From Clostridium estertheticum subsp. estertheticum (GTDB lineage Bacteria; Bacillota; Clostridia; Clostridiales; Clostridiaceae): DNA of 64,000 nucleotides. Under the pieces are notes generated by a model. The model did no database searches. It was not told the origin of the DNA and was given only the letters and a program-made list of their open reading frames with translations. The DNA lies in NCBI RefSeq assembly GCF_001877035.1, contig NZ_CP015756.1, forward strand, positions 4,669,501 to 4,733,500, given 5' to 3'. The translations under genes and the position numbers were made by a program. Positions 35,449 through 45,443 of this stretch are shown piece after piece; position 1 is the stretch's first letter; every line of letters begins with the position of its first letter.

Positions 35449-35524
35449 AAATTAAATCCCCTTTGCCATACTTTAAATATTATTTTTACTTTTTATTCTA
35501 TATATACACCTCTATACAAAAAAA

Positions 35525-35544
35525 GAAAAGCAAATATACTTTTC
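35525..35544 (-). terminator. Probable terminator of the fatty-acid operon
   Basis: GAAAAG and CTTTTC enclose an 8-nt loop, with eight T on the minus strand. The stem is short but the T tract is strong, and it lies 28 nt past the accA stop. Confidence 0.55.
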
Positions 35545-35572
35545 CTAGATTAATTGAAGTGAAAATTACTAA

Positions 35573-36523
35573 TTATTCTACTACCTTACCAATCTTTCTA
35601 AACTTATAATATCTCTTGGTAAGAAGGGATTCTATTGATTCACATTTTAATCTACCAATTGCTTCCTCTAAATTGCGTTTAATACTAATTGACATCTCAT
35701 CTATATTAGTATGTGCTCCGCCTAGAGGTTCTTTTATAATTCTATCTATTATTTCGTAATTTATCAAATCCTGAGCTGTTATTTTCATGGCACTCGCTGC
35801 TTCACCCGCAAGACTTGCATCTTTATATAATATACTAGCAAAACCTTCTGGTGATAAAATAGAGTAAATTGCATGTTCGAGCATCCAAACTTCATCCGCT
35901 ACAGCCATTGCTAAAGCTCCACCACTTCCACCTTCACCAATGACTATTGAAATTATTGGTGTTTTTAAAGTTGACATATACATAAGATTTCTAGCTATTG
36001 CTTCACCTTGACCTCTTTCTTCTGCACCTAATCCACAATATGCCCCCGGAGTATCAACAAAACAAATAACAGGTCTTTTAAATTTTTCTGCCTGTTTCAT
36101 AAGTCTTAAAGCTTTTCTATATCCTTCAGGATTTGGCATACCAAAATTTCTCTTTATATTTTCCTTTGTGTTATTTCCCTTTTGCTGCGCTATAACAGTT
36201 ACAGGTATACCATTAAACTCTGCGATTCCACCCACAATTGAAGCATCGTCTCCATAATACCTATCGCCATGTAACTCAATAAATGAATCAAAAATTTTAT
36301 TTATATAATCAAGAGCAGTCGGACGTTCCACTAGCCTTGCAATACTTACTTTATCCCAAGCAGTTAAATTTTTATAGGCTTCCTTTTGCATATTATAGAG
36401 CTTTATTTCCATCTGTCTTATCTCTTTATCTAAATCCATATTTTGATCTTTTGCTAAATTTTTTAGCTCATCTATTTTACTTTTAAGTTCATACATGTTC
36501 TTTTCAAAAGGTAAAGTTACCAT
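35573..36523 (-). CDS. accA: Acetyl-CoA carboxylase carboxyltransferase subunit alpha
   Basis: A 316-residue alpha subunit of the carboxyltransferase, which with AccD moves the carboxyl group from biotin to acetyl-CoA to make malonyl-CoA. The family landmarks [40 protein letters not shown] and [10 protein letters not shown] (oxyanion region) are present and the length is normal. It is the last gene of the fab operon, 43 bp after accD. Confidence 0.97.
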   Translation of the reverse strand: MVTLPFEKNMYELKSKIDELKNLAKDQNMDLDKEIRQMEIKLYNMQKEAYKNLTAWDKVSIARLVERPTALDYINKIFDSFIELHGDRYYGDDASIVGGIAEFNGIPVTVIAQQKGNNTKENIKRNFGMPNPEGYRKALRLMKQAEKFKRPVICFVDTPGAYCGLGAEERGQGEAIARNLMYMSTLKTPIISIVIGEGGSGGALAMAVADEVWMLEHAIYSILSPEGFASILYKDASLAGEAASAMKITAQDLINYEIIDRIIKEPLGGAHTNIDEMSISIKRNLEEAIGRLKCESIESLLTKRYYKFRKIGKVVE

Positions 36524-36566
36524 AAAATTTCACTCCTTATGTATTACTTTTGTCTTTCTGTCGGTG

Positions 36567-37427
36567 CTATAAATGAAGTTTCAATATCTGCGCTAAAGTT
36601 TCCTTCATAACTTTTCTATCCACTATTTTGTCTATAAAACCCTTCTCAAGCAAAAATTCGGCCCTTTGAAACCCCTCAGGCAATTGCTGCTTTAATGTCT
36701 GCTCTATAACTCTTTTTCCTGCGAAACCTATTAGTGCATTAGGCTCTGCAAGGATTATATCTCCAAGAGTTGCGAAACTTGCTGTAACTCCACCTGTGGT
36801 TGGGTCTGTAAGAACAGTTATATAAAGGTTACCGCTTTCATTATGTCTTGCAATAGCAGCACTTGTTTTAGCCATTTGCATTAGAGAAAATATACCCTCC
36901 TGCATCCTAGCTCCCCCTGAGGCTGTAAATATAATAATTGGTTTTTTGCTCTCTGTTGCTTTTTCAATAACCCTCGTAATTTTCTCTCCAACTACAGAGC
37001 CCATACTTCCCATCATAAAATTACTATCCATCACCGCAATTAGCGTATCTTGCCCGTTTATCTTTCCTTCTCCGGTTATTACTGCTTCGTTTAATAAAGT
37101 TTTATCACGTATAGTTTGAAGTTTCTCCGTATATCCCTTAAAATCTATAGGGTTACCTGATATCATAAATTCATCATATTCTTTAAAAGTACCTTTATCT
37201 ATGGTATAATCTATTCTTTCGCGACACCCTATTCTGAAATGGGTTCTACAATTATCACAGGTCATTATGCTACTCTCCAAATCCTTTTTATAAAGAATTT
37301 TACCACAGGTTTCGCATTTAACCCACATTCCTGAAGGGATATTAGGTTTTTTATCGCCATCTTCATTTTCTAAATTTTTAACCTCAATATATTTACTCTT
37401 TTTAAATATACGTTTAAACTCAAACAT
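36567..37427 (-). CDS. accD: Acetyl-CoA carboxylase carboxyltransferase subunit beta
   Basis: A 286-residue beta subunit. An N-terminal four-Cys zinc ribbon (C-x2-C at CETCG and CDNC) is followed by the crotonase-type carboxyltransferase fold with [19 protein letters not shown] and [13 protein letters not shown]. The start at 37427 (MFEFKRIF) has AAAGGGG upstream; the frame extends 10 residues further without a site. It forms an A2B2 complex with AccA and is translated from the same operon. Confidence 0.96.
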   Translation of the reverse strand: MFEFKRIFKKSKYIEVKNLENEDGDKKPNIPSGMWVKCETCGKILYKKDLESSIMTCDNCRTHFRIGCRERIDYTIDKGTFKEYDEFMISGNPIDFKGYTEKLQTIRDKTLLNEAVITGEGKINGQDTLIAVMDSNFMMGSMGSVVGEKITRVIEKATESKKPIIIFTASGGARMQEGIFSLMQMAKTSAAIARHNESGNLYITVLTDPTTGGVTASFATLGDIILAEPNALIGFAGKRVIEQTLKQQLPEGFQRAEFLLEKGFIDKIVDRKVMKETLAQILKLHL

Positions 37428-37540
37428 ATAACTACCCCTTTCTAAAAATATACCCACTTCAATTTATAGCATATATAATAAATACTACTATCATAGTATA
37501 AAACTTTTAAGTAATAAATTCCAGTATACATTCAGCTACT

Positions 37541-38887
37541 TTAAATATTTTTAAATTCTTTACTAATAAAACCAGTATCAAATTTACCTTTTATAAAACC
37601 TTTATTATTTACTATCTTAAATTGGAAGTCTATATTAGTATCGACTCCTTCTATTATAAATTCACCAAGCGCTCTTCTCATTTTACAGATTGCTTCATCT
37701 CTATCTTTTCCATGAACAATAAGCTTTCCTATCATAGAGTCATAAGTCGGTGGAATTTTATATCCCTGATACGCTGCGCTATCTACCCTTACTCCATATC
37801 CGCCAGGAATATGAAGTGATTTAATGACCCCTGGACAAGGCATAAAGTTTTTATTGGGATTTTCTGCATTTATTCTACATTCAATAGCATGACCAATGAT
37901 TTTTATATCATCTTGTTTGTATGGAAGCACTTGACCTGCTGCAATTATTATTTGTGCTTTAACCAAATCTATCCCAGTAATCATTTCTGTTATTGGGTGC
38001 TCCACTTGTATACGCGTATTCATTTCCATGAAATAGTATTTACCATATTTATCAAGCAAAAATTCTATAGTTCCCGCGTTTTTATAATTAATAGATTTAG
38101 CTGCTTTAATTGCAACCTCGCCCATCTGTTTTCTAAGTTCCTGCGTCATTCCGGCTCCGGGGGCCTCTTCTATTACCTTTTGATTACGTCTTTGAATAGA
38201 ACAATCTCGCTCATTAAGATGAATCACATTTCCATGCTCATCTGCGAGTATTTGAAACTCTATATGTCTTGGTTCTTCTATAAATTTTTCCATATACATT
38301 GTTCCATCGCCAAAATTAGTTTCCGCCTCGGTTTTCGCAGTATTAAATGCGGATGCGAGATCTTCTACTTTGCTAACAACTCTTATACCTCGTCCTCCAC
38401 CTCCTGCTGAAGCCTTTATCATTACAGGGTATCCTATTTTCTCAGCTGATTCTAAAGCATCTGTTTCAGAGGCAATCTCTCCATCTGATCCAGGAACAAC
38501 AGGCACTCCGGCTTTTATCATAATTTCTCTTGCCTTTAATTTGTTGCCCATGTTATCAATATTTTGTGAATTAGGGCCTATATATTTTATATTACATTCC
38601 TCACACATTTGTGCAAACTTACTATTTTCAGATAAAAATCCATAACCAGGATGGATCGCCTCAGCACCTGTAAGAACTGTAGCACTTAATATATTTTGCA
38701 TATTTAGATAACTATCCTTAGATTTAGCAGGTCCAATACATATAGCCTCATCTGCCATTTGGGTATGAAGAGCTTCCTTATCAACCTCGGAATATACTGC
38801 AACAGTTTGGATACCCATTTCATTACATGCCCTAATTATTCTTACCGCTATCTCGCCTCTATTAGCAATTAATATCTTCTTAAACAT
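37541..38887 (-). CDS. accC: Biotin carboxylase subunit of acetyl-CoA carboxylase
   Basis: A 448-residue ATP-grasp enzyme that carboxylates the biotin on AccB. It starts MFKKILIANRGEIAVR, as in nearly all AccC. The glycine loop KASAGGGGRG, biotin-site ERDCSIQRRNQK and active-site FMEMNTRIQVEHP are intact. The start at 38887 is preferred because GGGGAAGG lies just upstream and the alignment begins there; an in-frame ATG 6 codons earlier exists within that site. Encoded between fabZ and accD. Confidence 0.96.
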   Translation of the reverse strand: MFKKILIANRGEIAVRIIRACNEMGIQTVAVYSEVDKEALHTQMADEAICIGPAKSKDSYLNMQNILSATVLTGAEAIHPGYGFLSENSKFAQMCEECNIKYIGPNSQNIDNMGNKLKAREIMIKAGVPVVPGSDGEIASETDALESAEKIGYPVMIKASAGGGGRGIRVVSKVEDLASAFNTAKTEAETNFGDGTMYMEKFIEEPRHIEFQILADEHGNVIHLNERDCSIQRRNQKVIEEAPGAGMTQELRKQMGEVAIKAAKSINYKNAGTIEFLLDKYGKYYFMEMNTRIQVEHPITEMITGIDLVKAQIIIAAGQVLPYKQDDIKIIGHAIECRINAENPNKNFMPCPGVIKSLHIPGGYGVRVDSAAYQGYKIPPTYDSMIGKLIVHGKDRDEAICKMRRALGEFIIEGVDTNIDFQFKIVNNKGFIKGKFDTGFISKEFKNI

Positions 38888-38938
38888 ATTGTTTACCTTC
38901 CCCATACTTAAAATTATTTACTAAAGTGTTTAAATTTT

Positions 38939-39394
38939 TTAAATACCTACCGCAAACGTAATTTCAGCTTGTGCCGCCTTTACTCCATTTACTGTCGCTA
39001 TTCCAAGACCTATTCCAACAGGTCCCTTCATTTTAATTATCTCTACCTCAAGCTTAAGTACATCTCCTGGAACAACTTTTCTCTTGAATTTTGCTTTGTT
39101 AATACCACCAAAATAAGCGATTTTACCTTTATACTCTTCCATACTTAAAAGAGCGACTGCCCCAACTTGTGCAAGAGCCTCAATAATAATTACTCCGGGA
39201 AGTATAGGCTCCTCCGGGAAATGACCTTGGAAAAAGTACTCATTCATAGTAATATTCTTATACCCAACTGCTCTTTTTCCTGGTTCTAATTCCTCTATTT
39301 TATCTACAAATAAAAATGGGTATCTATGAGGAATAATTTTTTGAATTTGTTTTACATCTAAAGTAATACCTTTTATAGCTTCTATATTTTCCAT
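38939..39394 (-). CDS. fabZ: (3R)-hydroxyacyl-ACP dehydratase FabZ
   Basis: A 151-residue hot-dog-fold dehydratase that removes water from 3-hydroxyacyl-ACP. The catalytic His is in [10 protein letters not shown] and the catalytic Glu in [23 protein letters not shown] is also intact. It is a plain FabZ by length and motifs, with no FabA-specific features, so double-bond isomerisation must come from elsewhere or from a modified activity. An AGGAGGTGGAGG stretch precedes the ATG. Encoded between accB and accC. Confidence 0.96.
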   Translation of the reverse strand: MENIEAIKGITLDVKQIQKIIPHRYPFLFVDKIEELEPGKRAVGYKNITMNEYFFQGHFPEEPILPGVIIIEALAQVGAVALLSMEEYKGKIAYFGGINKAKFKRKVVPGDVLKLEVEIIKMKGPVGIGLGIATVNGVKAAQAEITFAVGI

Positions 39395-39462
39395 GTTAAT
39401 CCTCCACCTCCTGCATTATTAGATCAATAGATAAATGTCGATTTTAAGTTATCCTTTATGCA

Positions 39463-39972
39463 CTAGTTCTTTATTATTTTAAATAATGGTTGACCGTACT
39501 CTACCATATCTTCATTAGAAACTAGTACTTCTAAAACTTCTCCGTCTACTTCACTTTCAATTTCATTCATAAGCTTCATAGCTTCTAATATACAAAGTGT
39601 ATCTCCCACTTTAACAATAGATCCAACTTTCACAAAATTCTTTGATTCAGCGCTTGGAGAAGTATACATAGTTCCAACAATAGGTGATTTAACTATAAAT
39701 ATGTTTTCATCGGGTATTGTATTCACTATATTTTTAGAAACCTCATCTTCTGTTTTTTCTGCATGCACTTCTTGCATTTCTATATTTTTCCCAGTCAATG
39801 GTTCATGAACAGCTGCCTCTATATGTGTAACATTTTCAGGAATTCTTTCTACTACTACCTGTGCTTCTTTTTTCTCCATCTTTATCCTAATACCCTCTGT
39901 CTCAATTTCAAAACAAGTGATTTGTGAATCACTAACAGTTTTTATTAAATCTTGAATATTTTTATAATCCAT
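39463..39972 (-). CDS. accB: Biotin carboxyl carrier protein of acetyl-CoA carboxylase
   Basis: A 169-residue BCCP. The C-terminal biotinyl domain carries the biotinylated Lys in LEAMKLMNEIE, near residue 133. The N-terminal ~30 residues match the BCCP start (IQDLIKTVSDSQI..EIE). Between them is a flexible, acidic linker longer than in E. coli. It starts 2 bp after the fabF stop, so the two are translationally coupled. Confidence 0.95.
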   Translation of the reverse strand: MDYKNIQDLIKTVSDSQITCFEIETEGIRIKMEKKEAQVVVERIPENVTHIEAAVHEPLTGKNIEMQEVHAEKTEDEVSKNIVNTIPDENIFIVKSPIVGTMYTSPSAESKNFVKVGSIVKVGDTLCILEAMKLMNEIESEVDGEVLEVLVSNEDMVEYGQPLFKIIKN

Positions 39973-39974
39973 AG

Positions 39975-41216
39975 TTATCTACCATCCCATTTTTTTAATA
40001 ATATAGTAGCATCATGACCACCAAATCCAAAAGAATTAGACATTGCATATTTAAGCTGCTGTTTTCGGCCTATGTTTGGAACAATATCTAAATCACAATC
40101 TTCATCCGGTACTTTATACCCTATAGTTGCTGGAACAAACCCTTCTTCTAATGCTTTTACACATACTATAGCCTCTATTGCTCCTGATGCTCCAAGAAGG
40201 TGTCCTGTCATAGACTTTGTTGAACTCATAGGTATCTTATAAGCATATTCGCCAAAAACAGATTTAACGGCTATTGTTTCAAATTTATCATTATATGGAG
40301 TACTTGTTCCATGTGCATTAATGTAAGATACTTCTTGTGGCTTAATATTACCATCTTTAAGTGCCATTACCATTGATCTTGCAGCTCCTTCTCCATCAGG
40401 TGCTGGTGAAGTTATGTGGTATGCATCACAAGTTGATCCATAACCATTAACCTCTGCATATATTTTAGCATTTCTCTTTTGAGCATGCTCTAAAGATTCA
40501 AGTATAACTATACCTGCACCATCTCCCATAATAAAACCATTTCTCTCTTTATCAAAAGGAATCGATGCTCTTAAAGGATCCTCACTTTTGCTTAAAGCTG
40601 TTAACTGTATAAAACCCGCTAAAGCAAGTGGACTTATAGACGCTTCTGATCCTCCAGCTATTATTATATCTGCTCTACCATCTTGAATTAAATGAAAAGC
40701 ATCTCCGATTGCATTGGTTCCTGTAGCACAAGCAGTAACTACACTATAACACATACCTTTAGCGCCATACTTTATTGCTATATTTCCAGCTGCCATGTTG
40801 CCGATTATCATAGGTATTAGGTAAGGTGTAACTTTACCCGGTCCCTTTTCCATAAGCTTTGCATGTTCTCTCTCAATTGTACTGATTCCACCAATACCGG
40901 AACCAACTATTACCCCTATTTTTTCACTGTCCTCGTTTTCTAAATCTAGTCCAGAGTTTTCAACTGCTTCTTTCGCTGCAACCATTGCATATTGACAATA
41001 CATATCCATTTTTCTAGCTTCTCTAATGCCAAGCGCTACAGTTACATCAAAATCTTTAACCTCTGCAGCCAGTTTACATTTAAAATCCGTAACATCAAAA
41101 GACTTAATTACATCTACGCCGCAAGTTCCTTTTTTTATATTATCCCAAAAACTATTTACATCATTTCCTATAGGAGTAACTGCTCCCATACCTGTTATAA
41201 CGACTCTATTTTTCAT
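39975..41216 (-). CDS. fabF: 3-oxoacyl-ACP synthase II
   Basis: A 413-residue condensing enzyme that elongates acyl-ACP with malonyl-ACP. The Cys-His-His triad is visible: Cys in VTACATGTNA, His in NAHGTSTPYND and His in KSMTGHLLGASG. Length and start (MKNRVVITGMGAVTPIG) are canonical. It is the only long-chain condensing enzyme seen in the cluster, so it must also elongate any unsaturated intermediate. A 20-bp perfect palindrome lies just ahead of its AGGAGG site, at 41235-41254. Confidence 0.97.
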   Translation of the reverse strand: MKNRVVITGMGAVTPIGNDVNSFWDNIKKGTCGVDVIKSFDVTDFKCKLAAEVKDFDVTVALGIREARKMDMYCQYAMVAAKEAVENSGLDLENEDSEKIGVIVGSGIGGISTIEREHAKLMEKGPGKVTPYLIPMIIGNMAAGNIAIKYGAKGMCYSVVTACATGTNAIGDAFHLIQDGRADIIIAGGSEASISPLALAGFIQLTALSKSEDPLRASIPFDKERNGFIMGDGAGIVILESLEHAQKRNAKIYAEVNGYGSTCDAYHITSPAPDGEGAARSMVMALKDGNIKPQEVSYINAHGTSTPYNDKFETIAVKSVFGEYAYKIPMSSTKSMTGHLLGASGAIEAIVCVKALEEGFVPATIGYKVPDEDCDLDIVPNIGRKQQLKYAMSNSFGFGGHDATILLKKWDGR

Positions 41217-41234
41217 AAAGTAAATCCTCCTTTA

Positions 41235-41254
41235 TCATCACCTTAAGGTGATGA
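41235..41254. repeat. 20-bp perfect palindrome in the fabG-fabF gap
   Basis: ATCACCTTAAGGTGAT forms the core of a perfect inverted repeat without a loop, located between the fabG stop and the fabF ribosome site. It could form an mRNA hairpin affecting fabF translation or decay. No T tract follows. Confidence 0.45.
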
Positions 41255-41268
41255 ATCATCTTTAGATG

Positions 41269-42009
41269 CTACATTGCCATTCCACCATCCACATTTATAA
41301 CTTGACCTGTTATATACGCAGCTTCGTCTGTTGCTAAAAATGCTACTAAATTTGCAACATCTTCTGGCCTTCCAAGTCTCTTTAATGGAATAGTGCCCAT
41401 TATAGTATCTTTTACTTTAGCTGACAAATCTTCAGTCATGTCTGTTTGAATATATCCTGGCGCTACTGCATTGCAAGTAACTCCCCTACCTCCAAATTCT
41501 CTAGCTACAGACTTTGTCATTCCTATTATACCCGCCTTTGCAGCTGAATAATTTACCTGCCCTGCATTTCCTGTAATCCCAGAAACTGAAGATATGTTTA
41601 TTATTCTTCCACTTCTTTGCTTAAGCATTATAGCCGCTACATGCCTTGTGCAATTAAAAGCACCTTTTAGATTAATATCTATAACGCTATCAAAATCCGC
41701 TTCTTTCATTCTCATCAAAAGACCATCTTTTGTTATACCTGCATTATTAACTAGAATATCTATGCTACCGAATTCTTCAACAGATTTTTTTATCATGTTT
41801 TCTACATCATCATAACTACTTATATCAGCTTGAATTGCGAGTACCTTGACCCCTAAATCCTCTATTTCTTTAACTACCTCCTGCACTGCGTCAACGCTAT
41901 TTCTATAATTAACAACTACATTTGCTCCATGTTTTGCAAGTTTTAATGCTATAGCTCTTCCAATACCACGACTAGCTCCAGTAACCACTGCTGTTTTCCC
42001 TTTTAACAT
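41269..42009 (-). CDS. fabG: 3-oxoacyl-ACP reductase
   Basis: A 246-residue short-chain dehydrogenase that reduces 3-oxoacyl-ACP with NADPH. The cofactor motif VTGASRGIGRAIA, NNAGITKDGLL, catalytic Ser in ISSVSG and Y-x-x-x-K in YSAAKAG are all present. The start at 42009 is preferred because AAAGGAG lies 9 nt upstream, inside a longer frame that starts at 42036. Encoded between fabD and fabF. Confidence 0.96.
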   Translation of the reverse strand: MLKGKTAVVTGASRGIGRAIALKLAKHGANVVVNYRNSVDAVQEVVKEIEDLGVKVLAIQADISSYDDVENMIKKSVEEFGSIDILVNNAGITKDGLLMRMKEADFDSVIDINLKGAFNCTRHVAAIMLKQRSGRIINISSVSGITGNAGQVNYSAAKAGIIGMTKSVAREFGGRGVTCNAVAPGYIQTDMTEDLSAKVKDTIMGTIPLKRLGRPEDVANLVAFLATDEAAYITGQVINVDGGMAM

Positions 42010-42060
42010 CAATTCGTGCTCCTTTACATCTTTCATAATAACTCTAGATTTTAATAAATC

Positions 42061-42996
42061 CTATATTTTAAGCAATTCTACTGCTTTATTTAATGAATCC
42101 ATATCTTCAATATTAACAATTGTAAGTTTTCTATCTATTTTCTTAACAAAACCACTTAACACTTTGCCAGGTCCTATCTCTACGAAAGTATCAACACCAT
42201 CTTTTATCATTCTTTTTATAATTGTCTCCCATAAAACAGAACTCATAACCTGAAGTTTTAAATTATCTTTGATATCATCTTTATTTTTTACATAATCACC
42301 ATTTACATTCGTCATTAACGGAATAATTATATCATTAAAACTTATATTTTTTAGTTCGATTTCTAACTTCTCCGCTGCCGGCTTTAGCATAGACGAGTGA
42401 AATGGTGCACTTACAGATAAAACTATAGCTCGTTTAGCACCTTTTTCCTTAGCTTTTTCACATGCAAGTTCTACCGCCGCTATTTCCCCGGCAATTACTA
42501 TTTGTCCCGGGCAATTCAAATTTGCAATTTCAACTATCCCAGAAGCTTTTGCCTCGTTACATGATTCTTCAACTAAAGAAGTCTCAAGTCCAATAACAGC
42601 AGCCATAGTACCTATTCCTACAGGTACCGCCTCTTGCATAAATCTACCTCGCTTTTTAACAAGCTTTACAGCATCTTTAAAATCCATAGCTCCACTGCAA
42701 ACAAGTGCTGAGTACTCTCCAAGACTAAGTCCTGCAGTCACATCGCACTTTATACCATGTTTTTGTAATGCCATAAGTGCTGCTATGCTAACAGTTAAAA
42801 TAGCGGGTTGAGTATTTTCTGTAATATTTAACTCGTCAATTTCACCTTCAAAACAAAGTTTACTTAATTCAAAATTAAGTTCTTTATCCGCTATATTAAA
42901 TATATTTTTGCATTCCTCTATATTTTCAAATAATTCCTTGCCCATACCAATATATTGGGCTCCCTGTCCCGGAAAAATAAAAGCAATTTTGCTCAT
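42061..42996 (-). CDS. fabD: Malonyl-CoA:ACP transacylase
   Basis: A 311-residue transacylase that loads malonyl groups onto ACP. The nucleophile Ser is in GLSLGEYSAL and the catalytic His in VSAPFHSSML. The N terminus IAFIFPGQGAQYIGMGKEL is canonical. TAAGGAGAT precedes the ATG. Encoded 88 bp after fabK. Confidence 0.97.
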   Translation of the reverse strand: MSKIAFIFPGQGAQYIGMGKELFENIEECKNIFNIADKELNFELSKLCFEGEIDELNITENTQPAILTVSIAALMALQKHGIKCDVTAGLSLGEYSALVCSGAMDFKDAVKLVKKRGRFMQEAVPVGIGTMAAVIGLETSLVEESCNEAKASGIVEIANLNCPGQIVIAGEIAAVELACEKAKEKGAKRAIVLSVSAPFHSSMLKPAAEKLEIELKNISFNDIIIPLMTNVNGDYVKNKDDIKDNLKLQVMSSVLWETIIKRMIKDGVDTFVEIGPGKVLSGFVKKIDRKLTIVNIEDMDSLNKAVELLKI

Positions 42997-43084
42997 AATT
43001 TATCTCCTTAATCATCACTTTCAGAGTTAGTCATTGCTACGTCTCCGAATATTATGGCTTTAATCTATATAAAATATTATTATT

Positions 43085-44017
43085 TTATCTGAATTTTATA
43101 ATGGCTTCCTCTGCTTGCGTAAACATTTCTTCGATAATTTCCTTGCAACTTTGTTCTCTTTTTACAAGACCCGCAATTTGTCCTGCAAGAATAGACCCCA
43201 TCTCTATGTCGCCTTCTTGTACTGCCCTTTGTAAACATCCTCGTCCAAGTTCCTCTAAATCCTCTATTGAAGCATTTTCTTTCTCAAGTTTCTGGAATTT
43301 TCTCGATAATTTATTTTTTAAAACCCTAACAGGGTGTCCTGTAGGTCTTCCTGTAACTACTGAATCTATATCCTTCGCACCTAGTATCTTCTTTTTATAA
43401 TTTTCATGTATTGTACATTCATTTGCTACTAGGAACCTTGTTCCTACTTGAACTCCTTGTACTCCAAGCATAAATACTGCTGCAACTCCTCGTCCATCGC
43501 CTATGCCACCTGCTGCAATTACTGGAATACTAACTGCATCAACAACTTGAGGAACTAGTGCCATAGTTGTAAGTTCACCAATATGCCCGCCAGATTCACA
43601 ACCTTCTGCAATAACTGCATCTGCTCCTGCTCTCTCCATACGCTTTGCTAATGCAACAGAAGCCACTACTGGTATTACTTTAATCCCATGTGACTTCCAA
43701 AGTTCCATATATTTACCTGGATTTCCCGCTCCCGTAGTAACTACCTTAACACCTTCTTCACATACAAGATGTGCAATTTCTTCTGCATTATCACTTAAAA
43801 GCATTATATTAACTCCAAAAGATTTATCTGTTAACTTCTTAGCTTTTCTAATTTCATCCCTTATATAATCTGTTGGTGCATTGGCCGCTGCTATAATACC
43901 GAGACCTCCTGCATTAGATACTGCAGACGCTAAACTACTATCCGCAACCCAAGCCATACCACCTTGTATTATTGGATACTTTACACCTAACTCTTTAAAA
44001 AATACGGAATTAAACAT
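43085..44017 (-). CDS. fabK: Enoyl-ACP reductase II (FMN-dependent)
   Basis: A 310-residue TIM-barrel flavoprotein of the nitronate monooxygenase family. Within a fab operon it is FabK, which reduces trans-2-enoyl-ACP in the last step of each elongation cycle. Visible motifs are PIIQGGMAWVAD, VTTGAGNPGKY, EGCESGGHIGE and IAAGGIGDGRGVAA. There is no C-terminal cysteine cluster, unlike the paralog upstream of the operon. The presence of FabK without FabI predicts triclosan resistance. A GGAGGGG site precedes the ATG. Confidence 0.95.
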   Translation of the reverse strand: MFNSVFFKELGVKYPIIQGGMAWVADSSLASAVSNAGGLGIIAAANAPTDYIRDEIRKAKKLTDKSFGVNIMLLSDNAEEIAHLVCEEGVKVVTTGAGNPGKYMELWKSHGIKVIPVVASVALAKRMERAGADAVIAEGCESGGHIGELTTMALVPQVVDAVSIPVIAAGGIGDGRGVAAVFMLGVQGVQVGTRFLVANECTIHENYKKKILGAKDIDSVVTGRPTGHPVRVLKNKLSRKFQKLEKENASIEDLEELGRGCLQRAVQEGDIEMGSILAGQIAGLVKREQSCKEIIEEMFTQAEEAIIKFR

Positions 44018-44070
44018 TTTACCCCTCCTTGATTCCTTAAAACATATAATTAAAGTCAGATAATTATAGA

Positions 44071-44121
44071 AAAAAAGTACATATTACTACAACTACATTT
44101 CACGTAATATATACTTTTTAA
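44071..44121. repeat. Imperfect palindrome after acpP, related to the one at 54379
   Basis: AAAGTACATATTACTACAAC and a diverged inverted arm ending TAATATATACTTTTT lie 70 nt past the acpP stop, inside the operon. The sequence is clearly related to the near-perfect palindrome at 54379-54432. Here it may act as a partial terminator or RNA-stabilising hairpin that sets ACP levels above the downstream genes; that is inference. Confidence 0.6.
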
Positions 44122-44190
44122 TATACTGAATAAAACTAAATTTTTATACTTAGTAGTTCAGCTCTTCAATCATCTAACTCTTAATTTATA

Positions 44191-44421
44191 TTATTTAAGT
44201 TTTTGTTCAATATATTTAACAATTCCCTGTACATCTTTAATATTTTCTATATCCTCATTTGGTATTTCAATTTCAAATGCTTCTTCGAGTGACATAACAA
44301 TTTCAAAAATTTCAAGAGAATCTACACCTAAATCATCTGCAAATTTGGCCTCCATTTTAACCTCTGCTTCGTCTATTCCCAATTGTTCAACTATTACACT
44401 TTTAACTTTTTCAAATACCAT
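44191..44421 (-). CDS. acpP: Acyl carrier protein
   Basis: A 76-residue acidic four-helix protein that carries growing acyl chains on a phosphopantetheine arm. The attachment Ser is in [12 protein letters not shown], near residue 36. It begins [14 protein letters not shown] and ends YIEQKLK, the usual length. Encoded between fabH and fabK, and followed by a 173-bp gap holding a hairpin-forming repeat. Confidence 0.97.
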   Translation of the reverse strand: MVFEKVKSVIVEQLGIDEAEVKMEAKFADDLGVDSLEIFEIVMSLEEAFEIEIPNEDIENIKDVQGIVKYIEQKLK

Positions 44422-44441
44422 TATTAATTCCTCCTAAGATT

Positions 44442-45425
44442 TTATTTATTCATTGTCCATTCTATTAATGAAGCTCCGTAGGTTAATCCACCACCAAAGC
44501 CTACAAGTATAATTTTATCTCCAGCTGTAAGTAAATTTTCTTTATTCATTTCGTCCATTGCTATGGCTATACTTGCTGCTGAAGTATTTCCATACTTATC
44601 TAAATTGACGAAAAATTTATCTTTATCAGCCTTCAATTTTCTAACAACAAATTCTATTATTCTAAAATTTGCTTGATGACAAACTACATACTTAATATCA
44701 TCAAGTGTGTAATTATTTTCATTTAAGATTCTACTTATGCTACTCGCAATAGTTTTTACTGCAAATTTAAAAATTTCCTTGCCATCCATACTTATTGTTG
44801 CTTTAAAATTTTCATTTCCTTTTGTATATGTATTTTTCACATCTACAGTTGGACATGTCAAAAATTTTCCCTTTTGACCTTCTGAAGCTGAATTTACAGA
44901 AATTATTCCTCTAACACTTCCTGCTTCAAGTACTGCTGCCCCTGCTCCATCTCCAAATAAAATACAAGTGTTTCTGTCTGTCCAATCAACTATTTTTGAT
45001 AATACATCAGCCCCTATTATTAGTGCTCTTTTTCGCTGACCTGTTTTAAGAAATTGCATTGCTATATTAAGGGCAAATATAAACCCTGTACATGCTGCTG
45101 ATATATCAAAAGCCATGGCATTAACTGCTCCAATATTTCCTTGAACTATACATGCAGTTGCTGGTACAAATTGATCTGGCGAAGTACTTGCAACAATAAT
45201 CAAGTCTATATCTTCAGCTTTAATATTTGCATCCACTAATGCTTCATTGGCTGCTTTTGTAGCTAAATCTGAAGTGTTTTCTCCCGTAGATATATGTCTC
45301 TGCTTAATACCTGTCATAGAAACTATCCACTCATCAGAAGTATCTACAATTTTTGATAACTCATGATTAGTCATTATGTTTAGAGGCGCATAACTTCCCG
45401 TCCCGATTATTTGTACTTCATTCAT
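44442..45425 (-). CDS. fabH: 3-oxoacyl-ACP synthase III
   Basis: A 327-residue initiating condensing enzyme that joins acetyl-CoA or branched acyl-CoA to malonyl-ACP. The Cys-His-Asn triad is seen as Cys in SAACTGFIFAL (about 112), His in VCHQANFRI and Asn in YGNTSAASI. Length and the C-terminal GFGGGLTYGA are typical. It starts 18 bp after the fabT stop, as the second gene of the operon. Confidence 0.97.
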   Translation of the reverse strand: MNEVQIIGTGSYAPLNIMTNHELSKIVDTSDEWIVSMTGIKQRHISTGENTSDLATKAANEALVDANIKAEDIDLIIVASTSPDQFVPATACIVQGNIGAVNAMAFDISAACTGFIFALNIAMQFLKTGQRKRALIIGADVLSKIVDWTDRNTCILFGDGAGAAVLEAGSVRGIISVNSASEGQKGKFLTCPTVDVKNTYTKGNENFKATISMDGKEIFKFAVKTIASSISRILNENNYTLDDIKYVVCHQANFRIIEFVVRKLKADKDKFFVNLDKYGNTSAASIAIAMDEMNKENLLTAGDKIILVGFGGGLTYGASLIEWTMNK

Positions 45426-45443
45426 TGCTTAACTCCCACTTCC

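Noticed and set aside
41594-41815. Small plus-strand ORF within fabG
   Set aside because: It lies fully inside a canonical fabG and has no ribosome site.
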